Assembly (NCBI GenBank): GCA_029262795.1
Contig: JAJCYT010000036.1
Coordinates: 186,001-250,000 of the forward strand
DNA length: 64,000 nucleotides
Source: Candidatus Fraserbacteria bacterium
GTDB lineage: Bacteria; Bipolaricaulota; Bipolaricaulia; RBG-16-55-9; JAJCYT01
Reading direction: 5' to 3'
Shown: positions 7,441-16,325 of the stretch, piece after piece
Numbering within the stretch: the first letter of the stretch is position 1
Layout of the letters: each line of letters starts with the position of its first letter
Notes under the pieces: generated by a model
Databases searched by the model: none
What the model was told of the DNA's origin: nothing
The model's input: only the letters and a program-made list of their open reading frames with translations
Program-made: the position numbers and the translations under genes

Positions 7441-8205
7441 CTAATTTGGTTGAACCACTTCAACATGGAGATCGAGGGTGTCTTCAAAGTCGCCGTTCTT
7501 AGCGTGAAATTTTATGATGTGCAGTGTTTCTGGTGCGCCAAACGGGATGTCGATGCTGACAGTGGCTATTTGGCTTTGCCCTGGAGAGACGTTGATTGTG
7601 TCTTGGGAAAGATGGGTCCGCCAACCAGTGGGTGTTTCGCTTAACGACAAATTAAAGTCTTGTGCTTTGTTGCCGTTGTTGATCAACTCAACTTCGTATT
7701 GCAGCGTTTCGGTGGGCGATCCACTTTGACGCTTGTTGCCGATCCTCACTTTTGGAATGGCAACGCTGATCACATTGATTTGTGTTTGATCGCTGTCAAA
7801 TAAATCTCCAACATCTTTGTTAATTGCACTGACTGTAATGTGGTATTTACCCGATTCAGTACCAAACGGAATCGTGGCTCCCACAAACACATCACCAAAT
7901 TCACCAGACTCTAACGTCATCTCAGGGATTTCACCAAACATGATCCAGTTTTCAGGCAGTTTAACATCCAGTTGCAAATCCAAAGGTGCATTTGTGTTGT
8001 TATGGATTTTAAAAGGGGCAGAAACCACGCGAGTGGGTACCCCGTCCATTTCAAATTGAGCGGGGATCACAGCAAGATCTTCGTTTGCTTTATAAGCTGG
8101 TTGAAGCAAAATTAAGGCGGCTCCCCCGCCAGCAAATAAGATGACCACAGCCAATATCAATAGTAGAGTTGTAAGAGACAATTTTTTTGGTTCTGTTTGA
8201 TTCAT
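7441..8205 (-). CDS. Membrane-anchored protein with NEW3-like beta domains
   Basis: The chosen start (MNQTEPKKLS) follows GGAGAG; an upstream start at 8238 adds 11 residues. One N-terminal membrane segment, LTTLLLILAVVILFAGGGAA, anchors a ~220-residue extracytoplasmic part. Two beta-sandwich repeats are visible, each with a P-x-x-W core (LPENWIMFGEIPEMTLESGE and ETPTGWRTHL) and the pattern of NEW3/alpha-galactosidase-associated domains, which stabilise or tether extracellular proteins. No catalytic motif is visible. It stands alone between the cysteine dioxygenase and the cyclase-TPR gene on the same strand. Confidence 0.65.
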   Translation of the reverse strand: MNQTEPKKLSLTTLLLILAVVILFAGGGAALILLQPAYKANEDLAVIPAQFEMDGVPTRVVSAPFKIHNNTNAPLDLQLDVKLPENWIMFGEIPEMTLESGEFGDVFVGATIPFGTESGKYHITVSAINKDVGDLFDSDQTQINVISVAIPKVRIGNKRQSGSPTETLQYEVELINNGNKAQDFNLSLSETPTGWRTHLSQDTINVSPGQSQIATVSIDIPFGAPETLHIIKFHAKNGDFEDTLDLHVEVVQPN

Positions 8206-8327
8206 AATCTCTCCATTTGCGCTGTATCCTTGATACACCTTGATACAGATGTTATGCCTTTTTTGCCATCCCTTTAGTCACCTTAACAAGTCTAATTGAT
8301 GATCGTGATGTTCATAGATGCAGCAAC

Positions 8328-10274
8328 TCAAGCATGTGAATTTTGCAGTTGCATTTTATCCATCAATGCCTGGCATTCTGGCTGACGGCGCAATTCATCA
8401 AACAACGGATCAACATGCAGTAAATAGGCCAGCCATAAAGAACGATCCTTCATCGCAGCTTTCAAATCGCGGAAGGTTTGTGCTTGTTCACCCAGCCCCC
8501 AATGGATCAACGCACAGGCCTGCGGAGTAACATACCGCTGTTGGCTGATCTCGTTGAGTTGTTGCAAAATTTGTCGTGCAATGTCTTCCTGCCCGTTCAA
8601 CGCGTGGCCATACCCCAGCCAGGCAATCACAAATGGGCTGTTGTCCGACAGTGTGACGGCTTGTTCCAATTGCAGCAGAGCGGCATCCAATTGTCCCACC
8701 TTGAGATAAGCCAGCCCTGAAAACAAATGGACTGCAAAGAAGCGATTGTTCATTTCAAGTGTGTTTTGATATTGATTGATGGCTTCGTTGTAGCGGCGTA
8801 AAAAGTATAAAATTAATCCATAAGAAGCGTTGATTTGTAGCGAAAACGGATCGAACTCGCGCGCCAGTTGAATTTCCTTCAGTGCTTCATCCAAGCGCCC
8901 CATGGCCGCCAAACACTCAGCATACCAGTGATGGGCAGTACCGTAACCAGGATTGAGATCAATGGCTTGTTGGAACATTTCTTCGGCCCGCTGCCAGTCC
9001 CATTCATAGTGGCAGCGTACATGGGCCAATCCGGTGAGCGCCTTGGCTGAAAGTGGATTGAGTTCCAGTGCTTTCTTCGCTGACACCTTGGCTTGGCGAT
9101 AAGCTTCTTTAGGCGGCATAACGACCCAATCTCCCAAAGTGTTGTACACAAAGGCCAAACCGGCATGGGCTTCGACATAGTTAGGGTCTTTTTTCAGCGC
9201 CTGTCGAAAATAATCGCCCGCTGCATTGAGTGCGGATTCCGTTCGTTTGGCCCAGTAAAAGCGGCCTTTTAAATAAAGCTGGTAAGCTTCCATATCATCG
9301 GTGGGAGTGCGTTCCATGCGTTGTTTTTCTGCCACGGATATCTGAGTTTTCAAGGCATCTGCAATTTTTTCGGCCACTTCCAGTTGCAACTCAAAGATAT
9401 CGGTCAATTTACGATCATAGGTTTCAGCCCACAATTGCTGATCATTGGCCACGTCAATCAGATTGGCATTGATACGTACGCGGCTACCAACCATCCTTAC
9501 ACTACCTTCCAGCAAGGTGGTTACGCCGAGTTCCTGCCCAATGGTTCTAAGAGGTTTTTCAGTGTGCTTGTACTGCATGGTTGAAGTGCGTGAAATAACT
9601 TTTAATGCACCGATTCGAGTCAATTGAGCAATAATATCTTCGGTCAGACCGTCGGTAAAGTACTCGTCTTCCGCAGTGCTGTCTCGATTGCGAAAGGGAA
9701 GCACGGCCACAGATTGAATATGACTTTGCATCGGGGTCAAATGGGTTTGATCTTGTACCCCAGGCAGCATGATTTTGTAAATTTCCAGCGGCTCCTGAAT
9801 GTTTTTTAACGGCTGCTTGCCCAGCGATACAAAAGACAAATCTAGATTTCGGACCCGCTCATACACTGGCAACGAAATACATATCCCCCCCGCATCTGAC
9901 AACGGCTCCAGGCGTGATGCGATATTGACACCGTTGCCAAACACATCACCATCTTGATGAATCACGTTGTCCAAATGAATGCCGATACGCAACAGGATGG
10001 TGTGATCTGGTGATTGATCGTTGCGGTCTTTAAACGCATTTTGAATCTCTACTGCACATTCCACGGCGGCAAGCGGATTGGTAAATTCAACCAAAAAGCC
10101 ATCGCCTGTGGTTTTGATTTCCTTGCCTTCAAACCGCTCAAACTGCATTCGACAAATCTGCCGATGTTCATCCAACAACTGCAACGCCAAGGTGTCGTCC
10201 TGCTGCGTTAAAGCAGAGTACCCCACCATGTCTGTAATCATGATCGTGACCATCTGTCGTTGCGTTTGTTGCAT
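8328..10274 (-). CDS. Class III nucleotide cyclase with FlgO/TolB-N-like and TPR regions
   Basis: A 648-residue protein. Residues 1-165 form a class III adenylate/guanylate cyclase domain: the first metal Asp is in MITDMVGYS, the second in TTGDGFLVEF, and GNGVNIASRLEP is the conserved later strand. Residues ~190-315 (SVAVLPFRNRD, YFTDGLTEDIIAQL, LLEGSVR, QLWAETYDR) match the TolB-N/FlgO-like module often fused to such cyclases. About seven TPR units follow (for example NPGYGTAHHWYAECLAAMGR). The protein has no membrane segment, so it is probably cytoplasmic, with the TPR part as a sensor or scaffold. Whether the product is cAMP or cGMP cannot be judged by eye. Confidence 0.88.
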   Translation of the reverse strand: MQQTQRQMVTIMITDMVGYSALTQQDDTLALQLLDEHRQICRMQFERFEGKEIKTTGDGFLVEFTNPLAAVECAVEIQNAFKDRNDQSPDHTILLRIGIHLDNVIHQDGDVFGNGVNIASRLEPLSDAGGICISLPVYERVRNLDLSFVSLGKQPLKNIQEPLEIYKIMLPGVQDQTHLTPMQSHIQSVAVLPFRNRDSTAEDEYFTDGLTEDIIAQLTRIGALKVISRTSTMQYKHTEKPLRTIGQELGVTTLLEGSVRMVGSRVRINANLIDVANDQQLWAETYDRKLTDIFELQLEVAEKIADALKTQISVAEKQRMERTPTDDMEAYQLYLKGRFYWAKRTESALNAAGDYFRQALKKDPNYVEAHAGLAFVYNTLGDWVVMPPKEAYRQAKVSAKKALELNPLSAKALTGLAHVRCHYEWDWQRAEEMFQQAIDLNPGYGTAHHWYAECLAAMGRLDEALKEIQLAREFDPFSLQINASYGLILYFLRRYNEAINQYQNTLEMNNRFFAVHLFSGLAYLKVGQLDAALLQLEQAVTLSDNSPFVIAWLGYGHALNGQEDIARQILQQLNEISQQRYVTPQACALIHWGLGEQAQTFRDLKAAMKDRSLWLAYLLHVDPLFDELRRQPECQALMDKMQLQNSHA

Positions 10275-10584
10275 GGTTGTATTTTAACAGACAATGAGGG
10301 AATCCACGACATAAAAGGCAGGAGCAAAGGAGAGTGAACAGATAAAGAATAAAGACTTCTAATCCCCAACCTCTTTACATAACAGGTGTATACACTTAAC
10401 AAAATAGGGTTCGGGGAAGCCCACAGAATCTTCCTGCCCACCTGTTTGAACAATCATAATTCGCGATACAGAAGCCGCTTTCAAACGTCCCATCGTAGCC
10501 CCCTTAATGATATAAGGGGGTTGGGGGATTTGAGTTTTTATCCATTATGATGTCCTGCTTTTTTAAGTGGATAAGTTCCTCTTT
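10275..10584. repeat. Intergenic gap with dispersed repeat block B
   Basis: No gene is visible. Half-elements of the dispersed repeat lie at 10351-10380 (TTCTAATCCCCAACCTCTTT) and, inverted, at 10481-10534 (ATCGTAGCCCCC, TATAAGGGGGTTGGGGGATT). They enclose ~100 bp, giving a large inverted-repeat unit. A GTGTATACAC palindrome sits inside near 10389. Confidence 0.6.
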
Positions 10585-11253
10585 TTATGGAGCTAAACGA
10601 TGGATATGCCAAGTTTCGTTTGTTTTTTGATATGAAAAACGATCATGCAAACGGTAGCGGTGGTGTTGCCAGAATTCAAAATTGGTTGGGATCAAACGAT
10701 AGCCTCCCCAATGCGGTGGAAGAGGAATTGGCTGGGTTTCATCCGAATATTTTTCTCGGAGTTTTTTTAACTCATTTTCCAAATCCTCTCGACTGTCGAT
10801 CACACGACTTTGAGGCGAGGCCCATGCGCCAAGCTGACTTTCTCTGGGGCGTGTCTGGAAATATTCATCCGATTCTGCCTGAGAAACTTTTTCAACTTGA
10901 CCAAAGATGCGAACCTGGCGACGCATGTTTTCCCAGTAAAAAACCATTGAAGCCTGAGGGTTTTGTTGCAGATCCTGTCCCTTTTGACTTTCGTTGTTGC
11001 TGAAGAAAACAAAGCCAGATTCATCAAATTCCTTTAACAGAACCACTCTGGCAGAAGGGGCGCCATCCTGGTTTGCCGTGGCCAGGCAAAGCGTGTTGGG
11101 TTGTGGGTGGCTTGAATCAATAGCTTGTTCAAGCCAATCGGCAAACTGTAAAAAGGGGTTGGCATTCATGCCTTCTTTTTCCAATGGAGGAGGAACTTCC
11201 GTGTGATCTCGGATTTGAGAAATAGCTTCGTTAAGTTGGTCGTATCGATTCAT
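10585..11253 (-). CDS. pdxH: Pyridoxamine 5'-phosphate oxidase
   Basis: A 222-residue FMN enzyme making pyridoxal 5'-phosphate from the pyridoxine or pyridoxamine phosphate. Family marks are NTLCLATANQDGAPSARVVL, FVFFSNNESQKGQDL, FYWENMRRQVRIFGQVEKV, ESQLGAWASPQS, PPHWGGYRLIP and FEFWQHHRYRLHDR, with the C-terminal RLAP. The length is usual. It is a single gene between two repeat-bearing gaps. Confidence 0.95.
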   Translation of the reverse strand: MNRYDQLNEAISQIRDHTEVPPPLEKEGMNANPFLQFADWLEQAIDSSHPQPNTLCLATANQDGAPSARVVLLKEFDESGFVFFSNNESQKGQDLQQNPQASMVFYWENMRRQVRIFGQVEKVSQAESDEYFQTRPRESQLGAWASPQSRVIDSREDLENELKKLREKYSDETQPIPLPPHWGGYRLIPTNFEFWQHHRYRLHDRFSYQKTNETWHIHRLAP

Positions 11254-11570
11254 GATTCACTCCAAATATTCTGGAAGTATATCGTTTTTGCTGAGACTCA
11301 TCACTTTTGTATGGCGTGGCTCAAAGTTTAACAAAGCTGATGTGGACCCTCGCCTGTGCCAAAATAATGGGCCTAACGATAGTTATATTTTGAGAGGTTT
11401 CAGTTTTCCTCCTCATCATTCAAAAAGAACAAAGTATCGAATATCTGAACCTACCTACGCAGTCCAAACCGTAGCCCCTTCCGAGGAGGAAGGGACTCCC
11501 TTCTTGAAAGGGGGTTGGGGGTTAGGTTGTGGGAGAGTGAAGAAGTCGCTATGCTGCTGGTGAGGTGATT
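11254..11570 (-). repeat. Intergenic gap with dispersed repeat, copy C
   Basis: Copy C (about 11420-11530) is inverted relative to copy A: CGCAGTCCAAACCGTAGCCC, a CCTTCC/GGAAGG hairpin, and GAAAGGGGGTTGGGGGTTAG. A 103-codon frame at 11252-11563 reads straight through the repeat and is not a gene. The promoter for the DUF177-ruvC-polA run should lie in this gap, but I cannot pick it out. Confidence 0.7.
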
Positions 11571-12101
11571 ATGATGAAGCTGAACCTCAATAGTCTGCGC
11601 GCCAATCCTGGCGTATCAGTTCCATTCTCAGGTCAAGTGGCTTTGATTGAATCCAACTTCAATGAACCTGTGACGGTCAATGAAGCTGTACAGGTTGTCG
11701 GGGATGCCGCATATTTTCCCAGTGATGTGGTCAATGTCAACATCGAGTTTAACGTGGCGCTGGCCCGCCCGTGTAGTCGTTGCCTTAATGATGTGGCGCT
11801 TGGGTTGGATCTAAAAGATCACGTTGCCGTGCGTGGTACTGCCGAGGCAGAAGTTCTTCCCGATGATTTCAATTACGTTTTGGACGATGAGGAGATTGAT
11901 CTCAAACCGATTTTGGTCAGTTTGATCCTCAGTGAATTTGAACCAAAGCCTTTGTGCCGCGATGACTGCAAAGGCTTGTGTTCTTCATGTGGTGCCGATT
12001 TAAACAACGGTGCATGTCAATGCAAAACACAACCTGATAAAACACAACCTGTCAAAGACCCGCGCTTGTCCGGTCTGGCTGAATTGCTGGAAGACGCATG
12101 A
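11571..12101 (+). CDS. YceD/DUF177 family protein
   Basis: A 176-residue protein of the DUF177 family, which in other bacteria is linked to 23S rRNA and ribosome assembly. RPCSRCLNDV supplies the first Cys pair, and a C-terminal zinc-ribbon-like run, CRDDCKGLCSSCGADLNN, follows. Start choice is between two adjacent ATGs; the first follows GGTGAGG. Usually rpmF (L32) comes next, but here the stop overlaps the ruvC start by 4 bp (ATGA), which is unusual company for this gene. Confidence 0.85.
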   Translation: MMKLNLNSLRANPGVSVPFSGQVALIESNFNEPVTVNEAVQVVGDAAYFPSDVVNVNIEFNVALARPCSRCLNDVALGLDLKDHVAVRGTAEAEVLPDDFNYVLDDEEIDLKPILVSLILSEFEPKPLCRDDCKGLCSSCGADLNNGACQCKTQPDKTQPVKDPRLSGLAELLEDA

Positions 12102-12616
12102 GCCAATCGCGTGTGTTGGGCATTGATCCTGGCCTGGCAACGGTGGGCTATGCGGTGTTGGAACTCACAACCACCAACAGTTATCAAATGCTGGAAGCGG
12201 GCGTGATTAGCACACCCCCTGAAGATGATATCCCCACACGGCTGAAACACATTTACGATGAATCGTGTGAGTTGGTTCAAGAGTTTGAGCCCAAGGCCCT
12301 GGCGATTGAAAAACTGTTTTTCAAAAAGAATGTAACCACTGGCATCAACGTGGCTCAGGCACGAGGGGTTGTGCTATTGTCCGCATCCGAACTTGAAGTG
12401 CATGAATACACGCCATTGGAAATTAAGCGACGTGTGGCGGGCAGTGGCAAAGCGCAAAAAATTCAAGTGCAAGCCATGATTCAACGCCTGTTGGGCCTCA
12501 AGCAAATTCCCAAGCCTGACGATGCGGCGGATGCAGTGGCCGTGGCCTTATGTTATTTTCTAGAGCAGCGCACACCATTGGCGCAAATTCGCACACTTGC
12601 AAAGGACGCAAAATGA
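12098..12616 (+). CDS. ruvC: Holliday junction resolvase RuvC
   Basis: A 172-residue RNase H-fold endonuclease that cuts Holliday junctions. Four acidic catalytic residues are in place: Asp10 (GIDPGLATVGY), Glu71 (AIEKLFF), and Asp142 and Asp145 (PDDAADAVAVAL). INVAQARGV and the basic loop KRRVAGSGKAQKIQV also match. ruvA and ruvB are not adjacent. It overlaps both DUF177 and polA by 4 bp, so the three genes are translationally coupled. Confidence 0.93.
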   Translation: MSQSRVLGIDPGLATVGYAVLELTTTNSYQMLEAGVISTPPEDDIPTRLKHIYDESCELVQEFEPKALAIEKLFFKKNVTTGINVAQARGVVLLSASELEVHEYTPLEIKRRVAGSGKAQKIQVQAMIQRLLGLKQIPKPDDAADAVAVALCYFLEQRTPLAQIRTLAKDAK

Positions 12617-15279
12617 ACGCTCCCAAACGCCTTGTGGTGGTGGATGCCGGCTCGGTGTACCATCCCGCCTATCATGTGATGACCGGATTTTCGACCCGCG
12701 ACGGTTTTCCAACGGGGGCGGTGTATGGCTTCACCCGCACGGTGTTGCGACTGCTGAGCGAATATCCATCCGATTATGTGGCGATCACGTTTGATACGGC
12801 GGCACCAACCCATCGTCACGATATGTATGAGGGATATAAAGCAGATCGTCCTTCCCTACCCGATGATTTGCGTGTTCAGATTCCCGTGATCGAAGAAGTC
12901 GTCGATGCCCTGGGCTGGCCGCGCTTTGCCAAAGATGGGTTTGAAGCTGATGACATCATGGCCGATTTGTCATTCAAGGCATGCGATGAAGAACTCGAGA
13001 CGGTCATTCTGACAGGCGATAAAGACATCATGCAGTTGGTTAATGATAACGTGTTTGTGGTGAAAAACAGCCGCAAGTCCACGCCTGGTGCAGGATTTGA
13101 AAAATATGATCGCGACAAAGTGAAAGAATATTTGGGTGTATATCCCAATCAAGTAGCGGATTTTCTGGCATTGGTAGGAGATGCGAGTGATCAGATTCCC
13201 GGCGTGCCTAGCATTGGTAAAAAGACCGCACAAAAATTACTAGAGAGATTCGATTCACTAAGAAATCTGCTCGAAAATTTTGGCGACGTGGACAACACTC
13301 GCGCACGAAACGCACTGGAAAAACACATTGGCGAAGCCAACCTCAGTTACGATTTGGCCCTGCTGAAACGCATGGATGAAGGCCCATCGCTCAAAGACTG
13401 CGAACGCCGAGAGCCGGACATGGACAAGCTCAAGGAATTGTTTGAACGATTGGAGTTCCACAGTCTGCTTCAAGAGTTCAACTTGCTGGTCGAGCGAAAA
13501 AGTGTTGATCTGAAAGTGCATCTGGCTCAGGATGCGCAAGCTTTGGACGCAGTCGTTGATCAATTGAAATCTGCGGATTGGGTGTCGGTTGATTTGGAAA
13601 CCACATCCACGAATGAACGCATCGCTGAAATTGTTGGCGTATCACTGTCATTTGAACCGGAAGTTGGTTATTACATTCCAGTGGATCACACTGAAGGTGT
13701 TCAACTGAATCGAGATGATGTGTTGCAAAAACTAAAACCTTATCTCGAAGGCGGGTTGCCTAAGATCGGTCAAAATTTAAAGTACGATGGCAAAGTATTG
13801 CGACGCTATGATATTCACCTGAAGCCAATTGAGTTTGACTCTATGTTGGCTTCCTACCTGCTAGATCCTTCAGCGCGACAGCACAGCCTGGATGCAATTG
13901 CGCGCCGGTTTCTCGGATATGAAATGACGCCTTACAGCGCGTTGAGCAGTGAGAATTTCCGGGAAGTGCCCATCGACGAAGCCGCCCACTATGCCGCCGA
14001 AGATGCTGAAGTGGTTGTGCGTGCACGTGAACCGCTGGAAAAAGAAATCAACGAAAAAGAATTACAAAATGTTCTTGAAACGCTCGAAGTGCCGTTGATT
14101 GATGTGTTAACAGACATCGAACTGAACGGGATTTTGTTTGATCCATCCGTACTTGAAGTGCAGGCGATTGATCTCGATAAGCAGTTGGTTGTGCTGAAAG
14201 CCGAATTGTTTGAGTTGGCTGGTGAAGAATTTAATCCTAACTCGCCCAAGCAGGTGGCACATATTTTATTTGAAGTTTTGCAATTGCCTGTGTTGAAAAA
14301 AACCAAAACAGGGCCATCCACTGATGCCAGTGTGCTGAGTGAATTGGCGATGCAGCACCCACTCCCTGAAAAACTGGTTTTGTATCGTGAGCTGGAAAAA
14401 TTGATGAACACCTACATTCGCAAATTGCCGGAGTATCAGGATGCAGAAACTGGCCGTATCTATACCTCATTCAATCAAACGATCACGGCCACGGGCCGTT
14501 TGTCATCGTCCGATCCGAATTTGCAAAACATTCCGGTGCGTACGGAAGTGGGTGGTGAAATCCGCAAAGCCTTCATCGCTCCACCTGGACGAATGTTGTT
14601 GGCGGCAGATTATTCTCAGATTGAACTTCGTGTGCTGGCTCATCTTTCTGGAGACAACACCTTGGTTGAAACGTTCCGAAAAGGTGAAGATTTACACGAA
14701 CGCACAGCCTGTGAAATTTTTCAGATCCATGCCAATTTGGTGACCGGCGCGATGCGCTCAGCGGCCAAGCGTGTGAACTTTGGGATTCTCTATGGCATCA
14801 GTGCCTTTCGTCTGGCCAAAGAGTTGGGAATTCCTCAAGCCGAAGCCAAAGGCTATATCAACCGCTTCTTTGAAATTTATCCCAAAGCCAAACACTTTGT
14901 CGATGAACAAATCAAGTTTGCCCAAGCCACAGGCTATGTGACCACGCTGCATGGTCGCAGACGCTATCTACCTTCCATCAACAGCCGTAACTTTTCGCAA
15001 CGGAGTTTTGATGAACGCAACGCAGTCAACGCCCCCATCCAAGGCACGGCGGCTGATTTGATGAAACTGGCCATGATCGCCGTGGACAACGCCATCAAAT
15101 CCGGCGATCTTCAGTCCGACATGCTGCTCCAGGTCCATGACGAACTCATCTTCGAAGTGGATGAGGCACAGGCCGAATCTGTGGGGCAACAAGTCAAAAC
15201 AATTATGGAGTCAGTGTTTGAGCTGAACGTTCCACTCAAAGTCGATGTGAAGATCGGCAAAAATTGGGGCGAGGTATAA
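12613..15279 (+). CDS. polA: DNA polymerase I
   Basis: An 888-residue protein with three domains. The 5'-3' exonuclease (residues ~1-300) has VILTGDKDIMQLV and the helix-hairpin-helix PGVPSIGKKTA. The 3'-5' exonuclease (~310-510) is intact by its DEDDy residues (VDLETTS, GQNLKYDG, YAAEDAEVV). The family A polymerase has motif A DYSQIELRVLAHLSGD, motif B KRVNFGILYGIS and motif C VHDELIFEV. Retaining the proofreading residues is like the E. coli enzyme and unlike Taq. The longer frame from 12550 is rejected because the ATG at 12613 overlaps the ruvC stop as ATGA. Confidence 0.97.
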   Translation: MNAPKRLVVVDAGSVYHPAYHVMTGFSTRDGFPTGAVYGFTRTVLRLLSEYPSDYVAITFDTAAPTHRHDMYEGYKADRPSLPDDLRVQIPVIEEVVDALGWPRFAKDGFEADDIMADLSFKACDEELETVILTGDKDIMQLVNDNVFVVKNSRKSTPGAGFEKYDRDKVKEYLGVYPNQVADFLALVGDASDQIPGVPSIGKKTAQKLLERFDSLRNLLENFGDVDNTRARNALEKHIGEANLSYDLALLKRMDEGPSLKDCERREPDMDKLKELFERLEFHSLLQEFNLLVERKSVDLKVHLAQDAQALDAVVDQLKSADWVSVDLETTSTNERIAEIVGVSLSFEPEVGYYIPVDHTEGVQLNRDDVLQKLKPYLEGGLPKIGQNLKYDGKVLRRYDIHLKPIEFDSMLASYLLDPSARQHSLDAIARRFLGYEMTPYSALSSENFREVPIDEAAHYAAEDAEVVVRAREPLEKEINEKELQNVLETLEVPLIDVLTDIELNGILFDPSVLEVQAIDLDKQLVVLKAELFELAGEEFNPNSPKQVAHILFEVLQLPVLKKTKTGPSTDASVLSELAMQHPLPEKLVLYRELEKLMNTYIRKLPEYQDAETGRIYTSFNQTITATGRLSSSDPNLQNIPVRTEVGGEIRKAFIAPPGRMLLAADYSQIELRVLAHLSGDNTLVETFRKGEDLHERTACEIFQIHANLVTGAMRSAAKRVNFGILYGISAFRLAKELGIPQAEAKGYINRFFEIYPKAKHFVDEQIKFAQATGYVTTLHGRRRYLPSINSRNFSQRSFDERNAVNAPIQGTAADLMKLAMIAVDNAIKSGDLQSDMLLQVHDELIFEVDEAQAESVGQQVKTIMESVFELNVPLKVDVKIGKNWGEV

Positions 15280-15284
15280 ATTCG

Positions 15285-15833
15285 ATGAACAAGATCGTGC
15301 GCGACATCCCTCCTGCCTCTGGAATGGAACCGCAACTTGGCATGCTGTTGTCCATGCTGGATGAAGGCACAAGAGAATGGCGCGATGAATTTGATGAGTT
15401 AGGTGAGCTTTCACCATCAGCCATCACTTGGCAGCCATTTCCAGATTCACACAGCATCGGTGGTTTGTTCATTCACATCATGGAAGTCGAAGCTTTTTGG
15501 GTTCATGAAATTGCACGAAAAGCTTCACTGACCGAAGACGAACTTAATGCTTTGGTCGCTGACCTCACCAATGTCGATGATGTGAAGTGGCCGACACCAC
15601 CTGCTGAATCGATGGCATGGTATTGGGATCAGTTTGAAAAAGTACGGGCGCGTTCCAGAGAAATTATTCAAAGTTTCACAGAACCTCACTTCTTATGCGC
15701 GCTGCCTAGCCTAAATCGTGAATACAGTCTGCGCTGGATTCTGCATCATGTGGTGGCACACGAAGCGTATCACGGTGGACAAATGGTGTTTCTGCGGTTA
15801 CTTCACAAAAATTCTAAAACAACGTCAATCTAA
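15285..15833 (+). CDS. DinB-like metal-binding four-helix protein
   Basis: A 182-residue protein starting MNKIVRDIPP, 5 bp after polA and thus in its operon. It has the DinB/YfiT pattern of three spaced metal-binding histidines: His in GGLFIHIMEVEAFW near residue 60, and two in HVVAHEAYHGGQ near the C-terminus. Family members are metal-dependent thiol transferases or unknown-function stress proteins; the substrate here is unknown. The last 9 bp overlap the convergent AhpD-like gene. Confidence 0.82.
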   Translation: MNKIVRDIPPASGMEPQLGMLLSMLDEGTREWRDEFDELGELSPSAITWQPFPDSHSIGGLFIHIMEVEAFWVHEIARKASLTEDELNALVADLTNVDDVKWPTPPAESMAWYWDQFEKVRARSREIIQSFTEPHFLCALPSLNREYSLRWILHHVVAHEAYHGGQMVFLRLLHKNSKTTSI

Positions 15834-16262
15834 CGGCGGGCGCACATCCGGCTCGATCTGATACCCGTCAGATAAAGAATTGGTCTGATTGAACAAGCCA
15901 ACAATGCCCATCACTTCGCCCAGGGTTTCGACATCCATGCCCAGTTTTCTGAGTGCTGTTGTGTGTGAGTTGATGCAATAATCGCAGCCGTTGGTGGCGG
16001 ATACAGCCAGTGCGATGATCTCGCGCGTGGTTGGATCGAGTTTGGATTCTCTGCTCAGGGCTTCGGGATGCATCAGGGTTTTGAGTTCGGTCCAGATCAA
16101 CTCTAGCAAAGTCGGATTGGTGGCCAGGGTGCGCCAGAAGTTGGGGACAAAATCAATGTTTTTGGTCTGTTTGATGTCGGCAAAAATGTCAGCCACTTTG
16201 CCTTGGGCCTCGGCTTCTTCGATCATGCGCACGGTGGCGTTGGGTTTGCTTTCGTGATTCAT
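15825..16262 (-). CDS. Carboxymuconolactone decarboxylase/AhpD-like protein
   Basis: A 145-residue helical protein with the redox motif NGCDYCINSHTTALRKLG: Cys93, Cys96 and His100 match the AhpD active site, in which the CxxC pair transfers electrons to peroxidases. PTTREIIALAVSATNGC is the family's proton-relay helix. A peroxide or alkyl-halide stress role is plausible but unproved. It ends convergently, overlapping the DinB-like gene by 9 bp. Confidence 0.87.
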   Translation of the reverse strand: MNHESKPNATVRMIEEAEAQGKVADIFADIKQTKNIDFVPNFWRTLATNPTLLELIWTELKTLMHPEALSRESKLDPTTREIIALAVSATNGCDYCINSHTTALRKLGMDVETLGEVMGIVGLFNQTNSLSDGYQIEPDVRPPLD

Positions 16263-16325
16263 TAAAAAATTCTCGCTTTCCTATTTCGTAGATTCTGGTC
16301 ACTGGGCTTGGTATAAAGGACGATT

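Noticed and set aside
11252-11563. Plus-strand open frame of 103 codons
   Set aside because: It reads through dispersed repeat copy C; the similarity to other frames comes from the repeat only.
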